Assembly: GCF_000716335.1 (NCBI RefSeq)
Contig: NZ_KL591010.1
Span: 195,388-259,387, forward strand
Reading direction: 5' to 3'
Length of the DNA stretch: 64,000 bases
From: Streptomyces sp. NRRL S-118
GTDB taxonomy: Bacteria > Actinomycetota > Actinomycetes > Streptomycetales > Streptomycetaceae
Shown here: piece after piece, positions 36,389-44,781 of the stretch
Position numbering within the stretch: the first letter of the stretch is position 1
Layout of the letters: each line of letters starts with the position of its first letter
Made by a program: the position numbers and the translations under genes
The notes under the pieces: model-generated
Told to the model about the DNA's origin: nothing
What the model saw: the letters and a program-made list of their open reading frames with translations, nothing else
The model's database searches: none

Positions 36389-36954
36389 TGACGACCACTC
36401 AGGAAACACAGGAGAAGGACGTGACTGGGGCCACCATCTGGCTCACCGGGCTGCCGAGCGCCGGCAAGACCACGATCGCCCACGAGCTCGCGGGCCGGCT
36501 GCGCGCCGGCGGGCACCGCGTCGAGGTGCTGGACGGGGACGAGATCCGCGAGTTCCTCTCGGCGGGTCTCGGCTTCAGCCGCGAGGACCGGCACACCAAC
36601 GTGCAGCGGATCGGCTTCGTGGCCGAACTCCTCGCCTCGCACGGCGTGAAGGTCCTGGTGCCGGTCATCGCCCCGTACGCCGACAGCCGTGAGGCGGTGC
36701 GCAAGCGCCACCAGCAGGAGGGCACCGCCTACGTCGAGGTGCACGTGGCCACGCCCGTCGAGGTGTGCTCGGTCCGCGACGTGAAGGGCCTGTACGCCAA
36801 GCAGGCGGCGGGCGAGATCAGCGGGCTGACCGGCGTCGACGACCCCTACGAGGAGCCGGAGTCGCCGGACCTGCGCATCGAGTCCCAGAACCAGACCGTG
36901 CAGGAGTCCGCGGCAGCGGTCCATGCGCTGCTCACCGAAAGGGGCCTGCTGTGA
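36388..36954 (+). CDS. cysC: Adenylylsulfate kinase
   Basis: A 188-residue kinase making PAPS from APS. P-loop TGLPSAGKTTIAHEL; LDGDEIREFLSAGLGFSRED and RIGFVAELLASHG are APS-kinase motifs; VRDVKGLYAKQAAGEI is the lid. ATG 36388 overlaps the cysH stop (TGATG). An internal GTG at 36421 has a better ribosome site (AGGAGAAGGAC) and would give 177 residues starting VTGATIWLTG, so the true start may be there. It is odd beside a cluster-binding CysH that uses APS; it may serve sulfotransferases. Confidence 0.92.
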   Translation: MTTTQETQEKDVTGATIWLTGLPSAGKTTIAHELAGRLRAGGHRVEVLDGDEIREFLSAGLGFSREDRHTNVQRIGFVAELLASHGVKVLVPVIAPYADSREAVRKRHQQEGTAYVEVHVATPVEVCSVRDVKGLYAKQAAGEISGLTGVDDPYEEPESPDLRIESQNQTVQESAAAVHALLTERGLL

Positions 36955-37042
36955 GCGACGCACGCGCGGCCGCCCGGCCGCAGACGACGATCGCCGCCCC
37001 TCCGCGCCGCGCGGGCGGAGAAGCTCACGAAGGGGGCACAGC

Positions 37043-37981
37043 ATGACCACCGTCGCCGACAGCGTCGACGAGTCGACCGACAACCCGTACGCCCTGAGCC
37101 ACCTCGACGCGCTCGAGTCCGAGGCGGTGCACATCTTCCGCGAGGTGGCGGGAGAGTTCGAGCGGCCGGTGATCCTCTTCTCCGGCGGCAAGGACTCCAT
37201 CGTCATGCTGCACCTGGCCCTGAAGGCGTTCGCCCCGGCGGCGGTCCCCTTCTCGCTGCTGCACGTGGACACCGGGCACAACTTCCCCGAGGTCCTGGAG
37301 TACCGCGACCGCACGGTCGAGAAGCACGGCCTGCGGCTGCACGTGGCGTCCGTGCAGGACTACATCGACCGCGGCGTCCTCAAGGAGCGCCCGGACGGCA
37401 CCCGCAACCCGCTGCAGACGGTGCCGCTGACCGAGGCGATCCAGGAGCACCGGTTCGACGCGGTCTTCGGCGGCGGGCGGCGCGACGAGGAGAAGGCGCG
37501 CGCCAAGGAGCGGGTGTTCTCGCTGCGCGACGAGTTCTCGCAGTGGGACCCGCGCCGGCAGCGCCCGGAGCTGTGGCAGCTCTACAACGGCCGCCACGCG
37601 CCCGGCGAGCACGTCCGCGTCTTCCCGCTGTCCAACTGGACCGAGCTCGACGTGTGGCAGTACATCGCCCGCGAGGGGATCGAGCTGCCGGAGATCTACT
37701 TCGCGCACGAGCGCGAGGTGTTCCGGCGCAACGGCATGTGGCTGACGGCCGGCGAGTGGGGCGGTCCGAAGGACACCGAGACCGTCGAGAAGCGGCTCGT
37801 GCGCTACCGGACCGTGGGCGACATGTCCTGCACCGGTGCGGTGGACTCCGGCGCCACCACGCTGGACGCCGTGATCGCCGAGATCGCCGCCTCCCGGCTC
37901 ACCGAGCGGGGCGCCACGCGCGCCGACGACAAGCTGTCCGAGGCCGCGATGGAAGACCGCAAGCGCGAAGGGTACTTCTAA
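37043..37981 (+). CDS. cysD: Sulfate adenylyltransferase subunit 2
   Basis: A 312-residue subunit of ATP sulfurylase, which forms APS from sulfate and ATP. ILFSGGKDSIVMLHLALKAF is the PP-loop; LLHVDTGHNFPEVLEYRD, FGGGRRDEEKARAKERVFSL and FPLSNWTELDVWQYIAREGI are family motifs. It works as a complex with CysN, encoded 2 nt downstream. AAGGGGGC precedes ATG 37043. The 88 nt before it contain a 31-codon GTG frame of no clear character. Confidence 0.95.
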   Translation: MTTVADSVDESTDNPYALSHLDALESEAVHIFREVAGEFERPVILFSGGKDSIVMLHLALKAFAPAAVPFSLLHVDTGHNFPEVLEYRDRTVEKHGLRLHVASVQDYIDRGVLKERPDGTRNPLQTVPLTEAIQEHRFDAVFGGGRRDEEKARAKERVFSLRDEFSQWDPRRQRPELWQLYNGRHAPGEHVRVFPLSNWTELDVWQYIAREGIELPEIYFAHEREVFRRNGMWLTAGEWGGPKDTETVEKRLVRYRTVGDMSCTGAVDSGATTLDAVIAEIAASRLTERGATRADDKLSEAAMEDRKREGYF

Positions 37982-37983
37982 CC

Positions 37984-39315
37984 ATGACCAGCACCACCGA
38001 GCAGCTCAGCGCCACCACGCTGCTGCGCTTCGCGACCGCGGGCTCCGTCGACGACGGCAAGTCCACCCTCGTCGGACGGCTGCTGCACGACTCCAAGTCG
38101 GTGCTGGCGGACCAGCTGGAGGCCGTGGAGCACGCCTCCCGGTCCCGCGGCCAGGAAGCCCCCGACCTCGCACTGCTGACCGACGGTCTGCGGGCCGAGC
38201 GCGAGCAGGGCATCACCATCGACGTGGCCTACCGCTACTTCGCCACGCCCCGGCGCCGGTTCATCCTGGCCGACACGCCCGGTCATGTGCAGTACACCCG
38301 GAACATGGTCACCGGCGCCTCCACCGCCGAGCTGACGGTCGTCCTCGTCGACGCCCGCAACGGCGTGGTCGAGCAGACCCGCCGGCACGCGGCGATCGCG
38401 GCCCTGCTGCGGGTGCCGCACGTCGTCCTGGCCGTCAACAAGATGGACCTGGTCGGCTACGAGGAGCCCGTCTTCGCGAAGATCGCCAAGGAGTTCACGG
38501 CGTACGCGAGCGAGCTGGGCGTCCCGGAGATCACCGCGATCCCGATCTCGGCGCTCGCCGGTGACAACGTGGTGGAGCCGTCCGCGCACATGGACTGGTA
38601 CGGCGGCCCGACCGTGCTGGAGCACCTGGAGACCGTGCCGGTCAGCCATGACCTGACGGGCTGCCACGCGCGCTTCCCCGTGCAGTACGTGATCCGTCCG
38701 CAGACCGCCGAGCACCCCGACTACCGGGGCTACGCCGGGCAGATCGCGGCCGGGACGTTCCGGGTCGGCGAGCGGGTCACCGTCCTGCCGTCCGGCCGTA
38801 CGTCCACGATCGCCGGGATCGACCTGCTGGGCGAGCCGGTGGACGTGGCCTGGACGCCGCAGTCGGTGACGCTGCTGCTCGCCGACGACATCGACATCTC
38901 GCGCGGCGACCTGATCGTGCCGAGCGGCGACGCGCCCGCCACCACGCAGGACATCGAGGCCACGGTCTGCCACGTCGCCGACCAGCCGCTGGCGGTGGGC
39001 CAGCGGGTGCTGCTGAAGCACACCACCCGCACGGTCAAGGCGATCGTCAAGGAGATCCCGTCGAAGCTGACGCTGGACGACCTGTCCCAGCACCCGGCTC
39101 CCGGGCAGCTCGTCGCCAACGACATCGGCCGGGTCCGGGTGCGCACCGCCGAGCCGCTGGCGATGGACGCGTACGCCGACTCCCGCCGTACCGGATCCTT
39201 CCTGCTCATCGACCCCGCCGACGGCACCACCCTCGCGGCCGGGATGGCCGGCGAGTCCTTCGCCACCGCCCGGGCCGCCGCGCCCGAGGCGGACGACGAG
39301 GGCTGGGACTTCTGA
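37984..39315 (+). CDS. cysN: Sulfate adenylyltransferase subunit 1 (GTPase)
   Basis: A 443-residue elongation-factor-like GTPase that drives APS synthesis by CysD. G1 GSVDDGKSTLVGRLL, switch GITIDVAYRYF, G3 DTPGHVQY, G4 NKMDLVGY and a domain II/III tail are all visible. No APS-kinase domain is fused to the C-terminus; the kinase is the separate cysC. Starts 2 nt after the cysD stop. The 229 nt that follow hold one possible 34-codon ORF (39317-39421) without other support. Confidence 0.95.
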   Translation: MTSTTEQLSATTLLRFATAGSVDDGKSTLVGRLLHDSKSVLADQLEAVEHASRSRGQEAPDLALLTDGLRAEREQGITIDVAYRYFATPRRRFILADTPGHVQYTRNMVTGASTAELTVVLVDARNGVVEQTRRHAAIAALLRVPHVVLAVNKMDLVGYEEPVFAKIAKEFTAYASELGVPEITAIPISALAGDNVVEPSAHMDWYGGPTVLEHLETVPVSHDLTGCHARFPVQYVIRPQTAEHPDYRGYAGQIAAGTFRVGERVTVLPSGRTSTIAGIDLLGEPVDVAWTPQSVTLLLADDIDISRGDLIVPSGDAPATTQDIEATVCHVADQPLAVGQRVLLKHTTRTVKAIVKEIPSKLTLDDLSQHPAPGQLVANDIGRVRVRTAEPLAMDAYADSRRTGSFLLIDPADGTTLAAGMAGESFATARAAAPEADDEGWDF

Positions 39316-39544
39316 CATGACGCCGACCGATGTCTACGCGACCTTCGCGAAGGAGGGCGGCCGGGTCGGCAGCGGCGCCCTCGGCGCGGGGACCGGGGGT
39401 GTCGCGCGATGTGCCCGATGACGCCGCGCCCGCTCCCGTACCACCCGCACCGACGAAGACACACACATGCCGACGACCCGGCCGCGCCACTGACGACGAT
39501 CAGGAGGCCGTGAGCTCCGGGCCCGACGAGAGGAACACCCTCCC

Positions 39545-40654
39545 GTGCCTGCCACTTCCCGCACCACCGCCCTGCGCCGCGGCCTCGCCGCAGCCGCCGC
39601 ACTCCCCCTGCTGATGGGGGCACTCGCCTCCTGCGGCTACGGATCGAAGGCCACCAAGGACACCACGGTCGAGGCCAAGGGCGAGAAGCTCTCGGCCGAC
39701 GAGGTGCGGCTGGGGTACTTCCCGAACCTGACCCACGCCACGGCGCTGGTGGGGGACCAGGAGGGCATCTTCCAGAAGGAACTGGGCGGCACCCGGCTGA
39801 AGGTGTCGACCTTCAACGCCGGGCCGTCGGAGATCGAGGCGCTGAACGCCGACTCCCTCGACATCGGCTTCATCGGCCCCTCCCCCGCCATCAACGGCTA
39901 CGTCAAGTCCAAGGGCAGCAACCTGCGGATCGTCGGCGGTGCGGCCTCCGGCGGGGTGAAGCTGGTCGTCAACCCCGACAAGATCAAGTCCCTGGCGGAC
40001 GTCAAGGGCAAGCGCATCGCCACCCCGCAGCACGGCAACACCCAGGACGTCGCCTTCCTCAACTGGGTCGCCGAGCAGGGCTGGACGGTCGACCCGCACA
40101 GCGGCAAGGGCGACGTCTCCGTGGTGCGCACGGAGAACAAGGTCGCCCCCGACGCCTACAAGTCCGGTTCGATCGACGGCGCGTGGGTGCCCGAGCCGAC
40201 CGCGTCCAAGCTGGTGAGCGAGGGCGCGAAGGTGCTGCTGGACGAGGCGTCGCTGTGGCCCGGGAAGAAGTTCGTGATCACGAACATCATCGTGTCGCAG
40301 AAGTTCCTCGAGGCGCACCCGGACGTGGTCGAGGCAGTGCTGCGCGGCTCGGTGCGGACCAACGCCTGGATCAACGCCAACCCCGAAAAGGCGAAGGCGT
40401 CCGCCAACGCCAAGCTGAAGGCCCTCACCGGCAAGCCGCTGGGTGACAAGGTGATCGGCCCGGCGTGGCCGTCCATCCGGTTCACCGACGACCCGCTGGC
40501 CGCCACGCTGCAGGCGCAGGCGGACCACGCGGTGAAGGCGGGCCTGCTGGAGAAGCCCGACCTCAAGGGCATCTACGACCTGAAGCCGCTCAACAAGGTC
40601 CTCAAGGCCGAGGGCCGGCCCGCGGTCGCCGACGCCGGTCTCGGCGTCGAGTAA
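39545..40654 (+). CDS. ssuA: Sulfonate/sulfate ABC transporter substrate-binding lipoprotein
   Basis: A 369-residue lipoprotein: basic start, hydrophobic stretch, then lipobox LASC near residue 31. The mature part matches SsuA/TauA-type binding proteins (EVRLGYFPNLTHATALVG, FIGPSPAINGYVKS, IATPQHGNTQDVAFLNWV). No sulfonate monooxygenase gene is nearby, so the substrate may be sulfate or an ester rather than alkanesulfonate. GTG 39545 has GAGAGGAAC upstream. Confidence 0.88.
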   Translation: MPATSRTTALRRGLAAAAALPLLMGALASCGYGSKATKDTTVEAKGEKLSADEVRLGYFPNLTHATALVGDQEGIFQKELGGTRLKVSTFNAGPSEIEALNADSLDIGFIGPSPAINGYVKSKGSNLRIVGGAASGGVKLVVNPDKIKSLADVKGKRIATPQHGNTQDVAFLNWVAEQGWTVDPHSGKGDVSVVRTENKVAPDAYKSGSIDGAWVPEPTASKLVSEGAKVLLDEASLWPGKKFVITNIIVSQKFLEAHPDVVEAVLRGSVRTNAWINANPEKAKASANAKLKALTGKPLGDKVIGPAWPSIRFTDDPLAATLQAQADHAVKAGLLEKPDLKGIYDLKPLNKVLKAEGRPAVADAGLGVE

Positions 40655-40701
40655 CCGACCCGGCTCCCATCCATCCGCATCGCTCCCAGGAGGTGACGAC
40701 C

Positions 40702-41493
40702 ATGGCCACCACGTTCGCCAAGGCCGAGGACCGTGCGTCGGTGTCGACGCACGCCGCCCGTCTCGAGCACGTCTCGAAGTCCTTCGCCACCCCGGCCGGG
40801 CAGCAGCTCGTCCTCGACGACATCTCGCTCGACGTCGCGCCGGGCGAGTTCGTCACCCTCCTGGGCGCGTCGGGCTGCGGCAAGTCGACGCTGCTCAACC
40901 TGGTCGCCGGGCTCGACCGGCCGTCCGCGGGGTCGATCGACACCCCGGGCGGCCGGCCCGCCCTGATGTTCCAGGAGCACGCGCTGTTCCCGTGGCTGAC
41001 GGCGGGCAAGAACATCGAACTGGCGCTGCGGCTGCGCGGCGTCGCCAAGAACGCGCGGCGCGAGGAGGCGGAGCGGCTCCTGGAGCTGGTCCGGCTCAAG
41101 GGCTCGTACGGGAAGCGGGTGCACGAGCTGTCCGGCGGCATGCGGCAGCGCGTGGCGCTGGCCCGGGCTCTCGCCCAGGACAGCGACCTGCTGCTGATGG
41201 ACGAGCCGTTCGCTGCGCTGGACGCCATCACCCGCGATGTGCTGCACGACGAGCTGACCCGGATCTGGCGGGAGACGCGCCTGTCGGTCCTGTTCGTCAC
41301 GCACAACGTGCGCGAGGCCGTGCGGCTGGCCGAGCGCGTGGTCCTGCTGTCGTCCCGTCCGGGGCGGATCGCCCGGCAGTGGGAGATCGACATCCCGCAG
41401 CCGCGCCGTATCGAGGACGCCGCGGTCGCGGAGCTGTCCGTCGAGATCACCGAAGAACTGCGTGGGGAGATCCGCCGTCATGGCCAGCACTGA
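40702..41493 (+). CDS. ssuB: Sulfonate/sulfate ABC transporter ATPase
   Basis: A 263-residue importer ATPase. Walker A GASGCGKSTLLNLV, Q-loop MFQEHALFPW, signature LSGGMRQRVALARALA, Walker B LLLMDEPFAALD, H-loop VTHNVREAV. AGGAGGTGACG stands before ATG 40702. Its 3' end overlaps the permease gene by 14 nt. Confidence 0.92.
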   Translation: MATTFAKAEDRASVSTHAARLEHVSKSFATPAGQQLVLDDISLDVAPGEFVTLLGASGCGKSTLLNLVAGLDRPSAGSIDTPGGRPALMFQEHALFPWLTAGKNIELALRLRGVAKNARREEAERLLELVRLKGSYGKRVHELSGGMRQRVALARALAQDSDLLLMDEPFAALDAITRDVLHDELTRIWRETRLSVLFVTHNVREAVRLAERVVLLSSRPGRIARQWEIDIPQPRRIEDAAVAELSVEITEELRGEIRRHGQH

Positions 41494-42370
41494 TACGACG
41501 ACCACGGCGAAGTCCGACGACCTGGCCGGTCTGGAGGCGGGTCTCGACGCGCTCGACGCCGTGCAGGTGGCGCGCACCCCGGTGCGCGACGTCCTGCTGA
41601 AGAAGGTCCTGCCGCCGCTGGTGGCCGTCGCGCTGGTGCTGGTGGTGTGGCAGGTCCTGGTGTGGGCGAAGGTCACCGACGAGTACAAGCTGCCGCCGCC
41701 GTCCGCGGTGTGGGACAGCCTGACCACCATGTGGCTGGAGGGCACGCTCCTCGACGTGCTGTGGACGAGCGTGTCGCGGGCGCTGCTCGGCTTCCTGATG
41801 GCACTGGCCATCGGTACGCCGCTGGGGCTGCTGGTCGCCCGGGTGAAGGTGGTGCGGGCGGCGATCGGCCCGATCCTGTCCGGGCTGCAGTCGCTGCCGT
41901 CGGTCGCCTGGGTGGCGCCCGCGGTGCTCTGGATCGGCCTCAACGACTCGATGATGTACGCGGTGATCCTGCTGGGTGCCGTCCCGTCGATCGCCAACGG
42001 CCTGGTGGCCGGGGTCGACCAGGTGCCCCCGCTGTTCCTGCGGGCCGGGCGGACGCTCGGCGCGAGCGGGCTGCGGGGCGCCCGGCACATCGTGATGCCG
42101 GCCGCGCTGCCCGGCTATCTGGCCGGTCTGAAGCAGGGCTGGGCGTTCTCGTGGCGGTCGCTGATGGCCGCCGAGATCATCGCCTCGTCGCCGGACCTGG
42201 GGCTGGGGCTGGGGCAGTTGCTGGAGAACGGCCGCAACAACATCGACATGCCGGGCATCTTCCTGGCGATCATCCTGATCCTGGTCGTCGGCATCGCCAT
42301 CGACCTGCTGATCTTCAGCCCCCTTGAGCGGACGGTGCTGCGCCGCCGCGGTCTGCTGGTGAAGGGCTGA
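41480..42370 (+). CDS. ssuC: Sulfonate/sulfate ABC transporter permease
   Basis: A 296-residue permease with six membrane segments, the first at about residues 43-65. The cytoplasmic EAA-type loop appears as LFLRAGRTLGASGLRGARHI-V-MPAALPG. It belongs with the SsuA and SsuB homologues just upstream and shares 14 nt with ssuB. Confidence 0.9.
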   Translation: MASTDTTTTAKSDDLAGLEAGLDALDAVQVARTPVRDVLLKKVLPPLVAVALVLVVWQVLVWAKVTDEYKLPPPSAVWDSLTTMWLEGTLLDVLWTSVSRALLGFLMALAIGTPLGLLVARVKVVRAAIGPILSGLQSLPSVAWVAPAVLWIGLNDSMMYAVILLGAVPSIANGLVAGVDQVPPLFLRAGRTLGASGLRGARHIVMPAALPGYLAGLKQGWAFSWRSLMAAEIIASSPDLGLGLGQLLENGRNNIDMPGIFLAIILILVVGIAIDLLIFSPLERTVLRRRGLLVKG

Positions 42371-42378
42371 GCCGCACC

Positions 42379-43209
42379 ATGAACCGTCCCGCCCTCCCGT
42401 CACCCGCCACCGCCCTTTCGGGGAAGCGCTTCGCGCCCGCCCTTCCGTCGCCCGCCACCGCCCTGTCGGGGAAGCGCTTCGCGCCCGTGCTTGTGGTCAT
42501 CGCCCACGGCAGCCGGGACCCGCGGCACGCCGCGACCGTCCACGCCCTGGTGGGCGCGGCGGCCGCGCTGCGGCCGGGGCTGCGGGTGGAGACGGCGTTC
42601 CTGGACTTCAACGTCCCGGCGGTGCCTGCGGTGCTGGAGCGGCTGGCGGCGGAGGGGGTCCGCGACGTGGTCGCCCTCCCCCTGCTCCTGACCCGCGCCT
42701 TCCACGCCAAGGCCGACATCCCGGCCGTGCTGCGGGAGGCTCCTCCGTCGCTGCGCATCCGGCAGGCGGACGTGCTGGGACCGTCGCCGCTGCTGCTCGC
42801 GGCGGTGGAGCGGCGGTTGTACGAGGCGGGCCTGTCGCCCGCCGACAAGGGCTCGACCGGGGTCGTCCTGGCCTCGGCGGGTTCCACGGACCCGGAGGCG
42901 ATCGCAGTGATCGCTGAAACGGCGCGGGAGCTGCGGCGCACTGGTTGGTGTGCCGTGCGGCCTGCGTTCGCCTCCGCATCTCTTCCCCGGACCGCCGACG
43001 CGGTACGGGCGCTGCGCGCCGACGGGGCCGCCCGCGTGGCGGTCGCGCCGTACGTGATCGCGCCCGGCCGCCTGCCGGACCGGATCGCCGAGGGCGCGGC
43101 CGGGGCGGACGTCCTCGCCGGCGTCCTCGGGCCGTCCCCGGAACTGGCGCGGCTGCTGCTTGAGCGGTACGACGGGGCGCGGCCCGGCGAGCGGGTGGCC
43201 GCGGCGTAG
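42379..43209 (+). CDS. Sirohydrochlorin chelatase (CbiX/SirB-like)
   Basis: A 276-residue chelatase inserting Fe2+ (or Co2+) into sirohydrochlorin. VVIAHGSRDPRHAATVHALV opens the first half; LPLLLTRAFHAKADIPAVLR holds the second metal-site His. The second half repeats the fold. Siroheme is needed by the sulfite reductase of this operon. Unusually, 36 residues precede the core, made of two copies of the 16-residue unit ALPSPATALSGKRFAP; relatives start almost directly at the core. Confidence 0.9.
   Translation: MNRPALPSPATALSGKRFAPALPSPATALSGKRFAPVLVVIAHGSRDPRHAATVHALVGAAAALRPGLRVETAFLDFNVPAVPAVLERLAAEGVRDVVALPLLLTRAFHAKADIPAVLREAPPSLRIRQADVLGPSPLLLAAVERRLYEAGLSPADKGSTGVVLASAGSTDPEAIAVIAETARELRRTGWCAVRPAFASASLPRTADAVRALRADGAARVAVAPYVIAPGRLPDRIAEGAAGADVLAGVLGPSPELARLLLERYDGARPGERVAAA
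42391..42486 (+). repeat. 48-bp tandem duplication inside the chelatase gene
   Basis: Units 42391-42438 and 42439-42486 both encode ALPSPATALSGKRFAP. They differ at three bases, all synonymous (CTC/CTT, TCA/TCG, CTT/CTG). Each copy contains the palindrome GAAGCGCTTC. Confidence 0.9.
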
Positions 43210-43248
43210 GGCCCGGTGCGGGCGGGGCGCGCCGGTAGAGTCGGGCCC

Positions 43249-44103
43249 ATGACCACGGACACCTTCGTGCTCGGCGGCGACCTGACGGTACGCCGGCTGG
43301 GCTTCGGTACGGCGCAGTTGACCGGGCCCGGCTACTGGGGGCCGCGCGGTGCGCGGGCGGACGCGGTGGCGGTGCTGCGGCGCGCGGTGGAGCGAGGCGT
43401 CACGCTCGTCGACACGGCCGACAACTACGGCCCCGACCTCGCCGAGGAGCTGGTGGCCGAGGCGCTGCACCCGTACCCGGAGGGTCTGGTGGTGGCGACC
43501 AAGGGCGGGGTGGTGCGCACCAGCGACAGCGCCTGGCACATCGCGGGGCGCCCCGAGCAGTTGCGCGCGATGTGCGAGGCGAGCCTGCGCCGGCTGCGGA
43601 CCGGGACGATCGACCTCTACCAGCTGCACCGGCTGGACCCCGAGGTCCCGGTGGCGGACCAGCTCGGCACGCTCATGGAGCTGCGACGCGAGGGGAAGAT
43701 CCGGCACATCGGCCTGGACACGGTGTCCGTGGCCCAGCTGGAGCAGGCGCTGGCGCTGGCGCCGGTGGTCTCGGTGCAGAACCGCTTCAACCTGCTCGAC
43801 CGGGCGTCGGAGGACGTGCTGAAGGCGTGCGAGGCGCACGGGCTGGCGTTCCTGCCCTGGTTCCCGCTGGCGAACGGGGCGCTGACCGGTTCCGCGGCGG
43901 CGGAGCTGGACGCGGTCGCCACGCAGCACGGCGCGACCCGGGGGCAGATCGCGCTGGCATGGCTGCTGCACCGCTCACCGGTGCTGCTGCCCACGCCGGG
44001 GACCGGCTCCCTGGCGCATCTGGAGGAGAACCTGGACGCCGCGTCCGTGCAGCTCGACGCGGACGACCTCGCCCGGCTGGAGGAGCTCAGCGGTCCTCGC
44101 TGA
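43249..44103 (+). CDS. Aldo/keto reductase family oxidoreductase
   Basis: A 284-residue NAD(P)H-dependent TIM-barrel reductase. Visible: the LGFGTAQLTGPGYWG start, catalytic Asp/Tyr in VDTADNYGP, Lys in VVATKGGVV, LYQLHRLDP, IRHIGLDTVSVAQLEQAL, and the cofactor-binding end LLPTPGTGSLAHLEENLDAA. It lies 39 nt after the chelatase gene but has no obvious link to sulfur metabolism. Substrate unknown. Confidence 0.9.
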   Translation: MTTDTFVLGGDLTVRRLGFGTAQLTGPGYWGPRGARADAVAVLRRAVERGVTLVDTADNYGPDLAEELVAEALHPYPEGLVVATKGGVVRTSDSAWHIAGRPEQLRAMCEASLRRLRTGTIDLYQLHRLDPEVPVADQLGTLMELRREGKIRHIGLDTVSVAQLEQALALAPVVSVQNRFNLLDRASEDVLKACEAHGLAFLPWFPLANGALTGSAAAELDAVATQHGATRGQIALAWLLHRSPVLLPTPGTGSLAHLEENLDAASVQLDADDLARLEELSGPR

Positions 44104-44147
44104 ACGGCGTGCCCTGGTGGACGGCCGCCGCCACGGCGGGGGTGTGG

Positions 44148-44708
44148 TCAGTCACGGGTCATCTCCACCAGTTTGACGACGGTGTTCCAGTTGCGGGTGG
44201 TGCCGACGATGCCCTTGTTCAGGGCCGGGCGGGCGAGCGCCTCGGCGAGCTTGGAGCGGCCCAGCCCGTCGGGCGCGTAGAGGTACAGGGCCCGGTCGCC
44301 GAGCCTGAACTCCTCGGGGAGGAAGGCACCCTGGTCGAGCGAGGCGTAGCGCTCGGGGCCGACGGGCTCGGAGAAGAAGGTGACGTGGAGCTGCTTGCCC
44401 TCCAGCTCGGCGGCGGGGAAGGGGCAGGCGTCGGCGACGGCGCTCAGGTACGGGCCGCTGCGCACCAGGCAGTCGACACGGAAACCGAAGTGCTTCTCGA
44501 TGGCCTGCTCCAGCTCGGCGCCGAGCGCCCGCTCGTCCCCGGCCCCGGTGCCGGCCGCGGCGGTGAAGACCGCGTTGCCGCTCTGGAGGTAGGTCTGTGC
44601 GTCGCCGTGCCCCAGCTCCGTGAGCAGCGCGCGCAGCTGCGCCATCGGGACCTTCTTGTGGCCGCCCACGTTGATGCCGCGCAGCAGCACGGCGTACCTG
44701 TTGGTCAT
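44148..44708 (-). CDS. DUF1697-family protein
   Basis: A 186-residue cytoplasmic protein with the full DUF1697 pattern: YAVLLRGINVGGHKKVPMAQ, then TYLQSGNAVFTA in the first half and LYLYAPDGLGRSKL, NWNTVVKLVEM in the second. Function is unknown. ATG 44708. Converges with the aldo/keto reductase. Confidence 0.9.
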   Translation of the reverse strand: MTNRYAVLLRGINVGGHKKVPMAQLRALLTELGHGDAQTYLQSGNAVFTAAAGTGAGDERALGAELEQAIEKHFGFRVDCLVRSGPYLSAVADACPFPAAELEGKQLHVTFFSEPVGPERYASLDQGAFLPEEFRLGDRALYLYAPDGLGRSKLAEALARPALNKGIVGTTRNWNTVVKLVEMTRD

Positions 44709-44721
44709 GGTCACACCATAA

Positions 44722-44762
44722 GGCGGCCGCCGCGCCCCGTGGGGGAGGGCACGGCGGCCGCC
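44722..44762 (-). terminator. Hairpin after the subtilisin-like protease gene
   Basis: GGCGGCCGCCG (44722-44732) and CGGCGGCCGCC (44752-44762) form a perfect 11-bp stem with a 19-nt loop, 20 nt beyond the protease stop on the minus strand. Confidence 0.65.
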
Positions 44763-44781
44763 GGTCATGAGGCCCGGGCCG

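Noticed and set aside
36952..37046. 31-codon GTG ORF between cysC and cysD
   Set aside because: Ala/Arg/Pro-rich with no motif; more likely untranslated spacer.
39317..39421. 34-codon ORF after cysN
   Set aside because: No ribosome site, low complexity and no recognisable family; mentioned only in the cysN entry.
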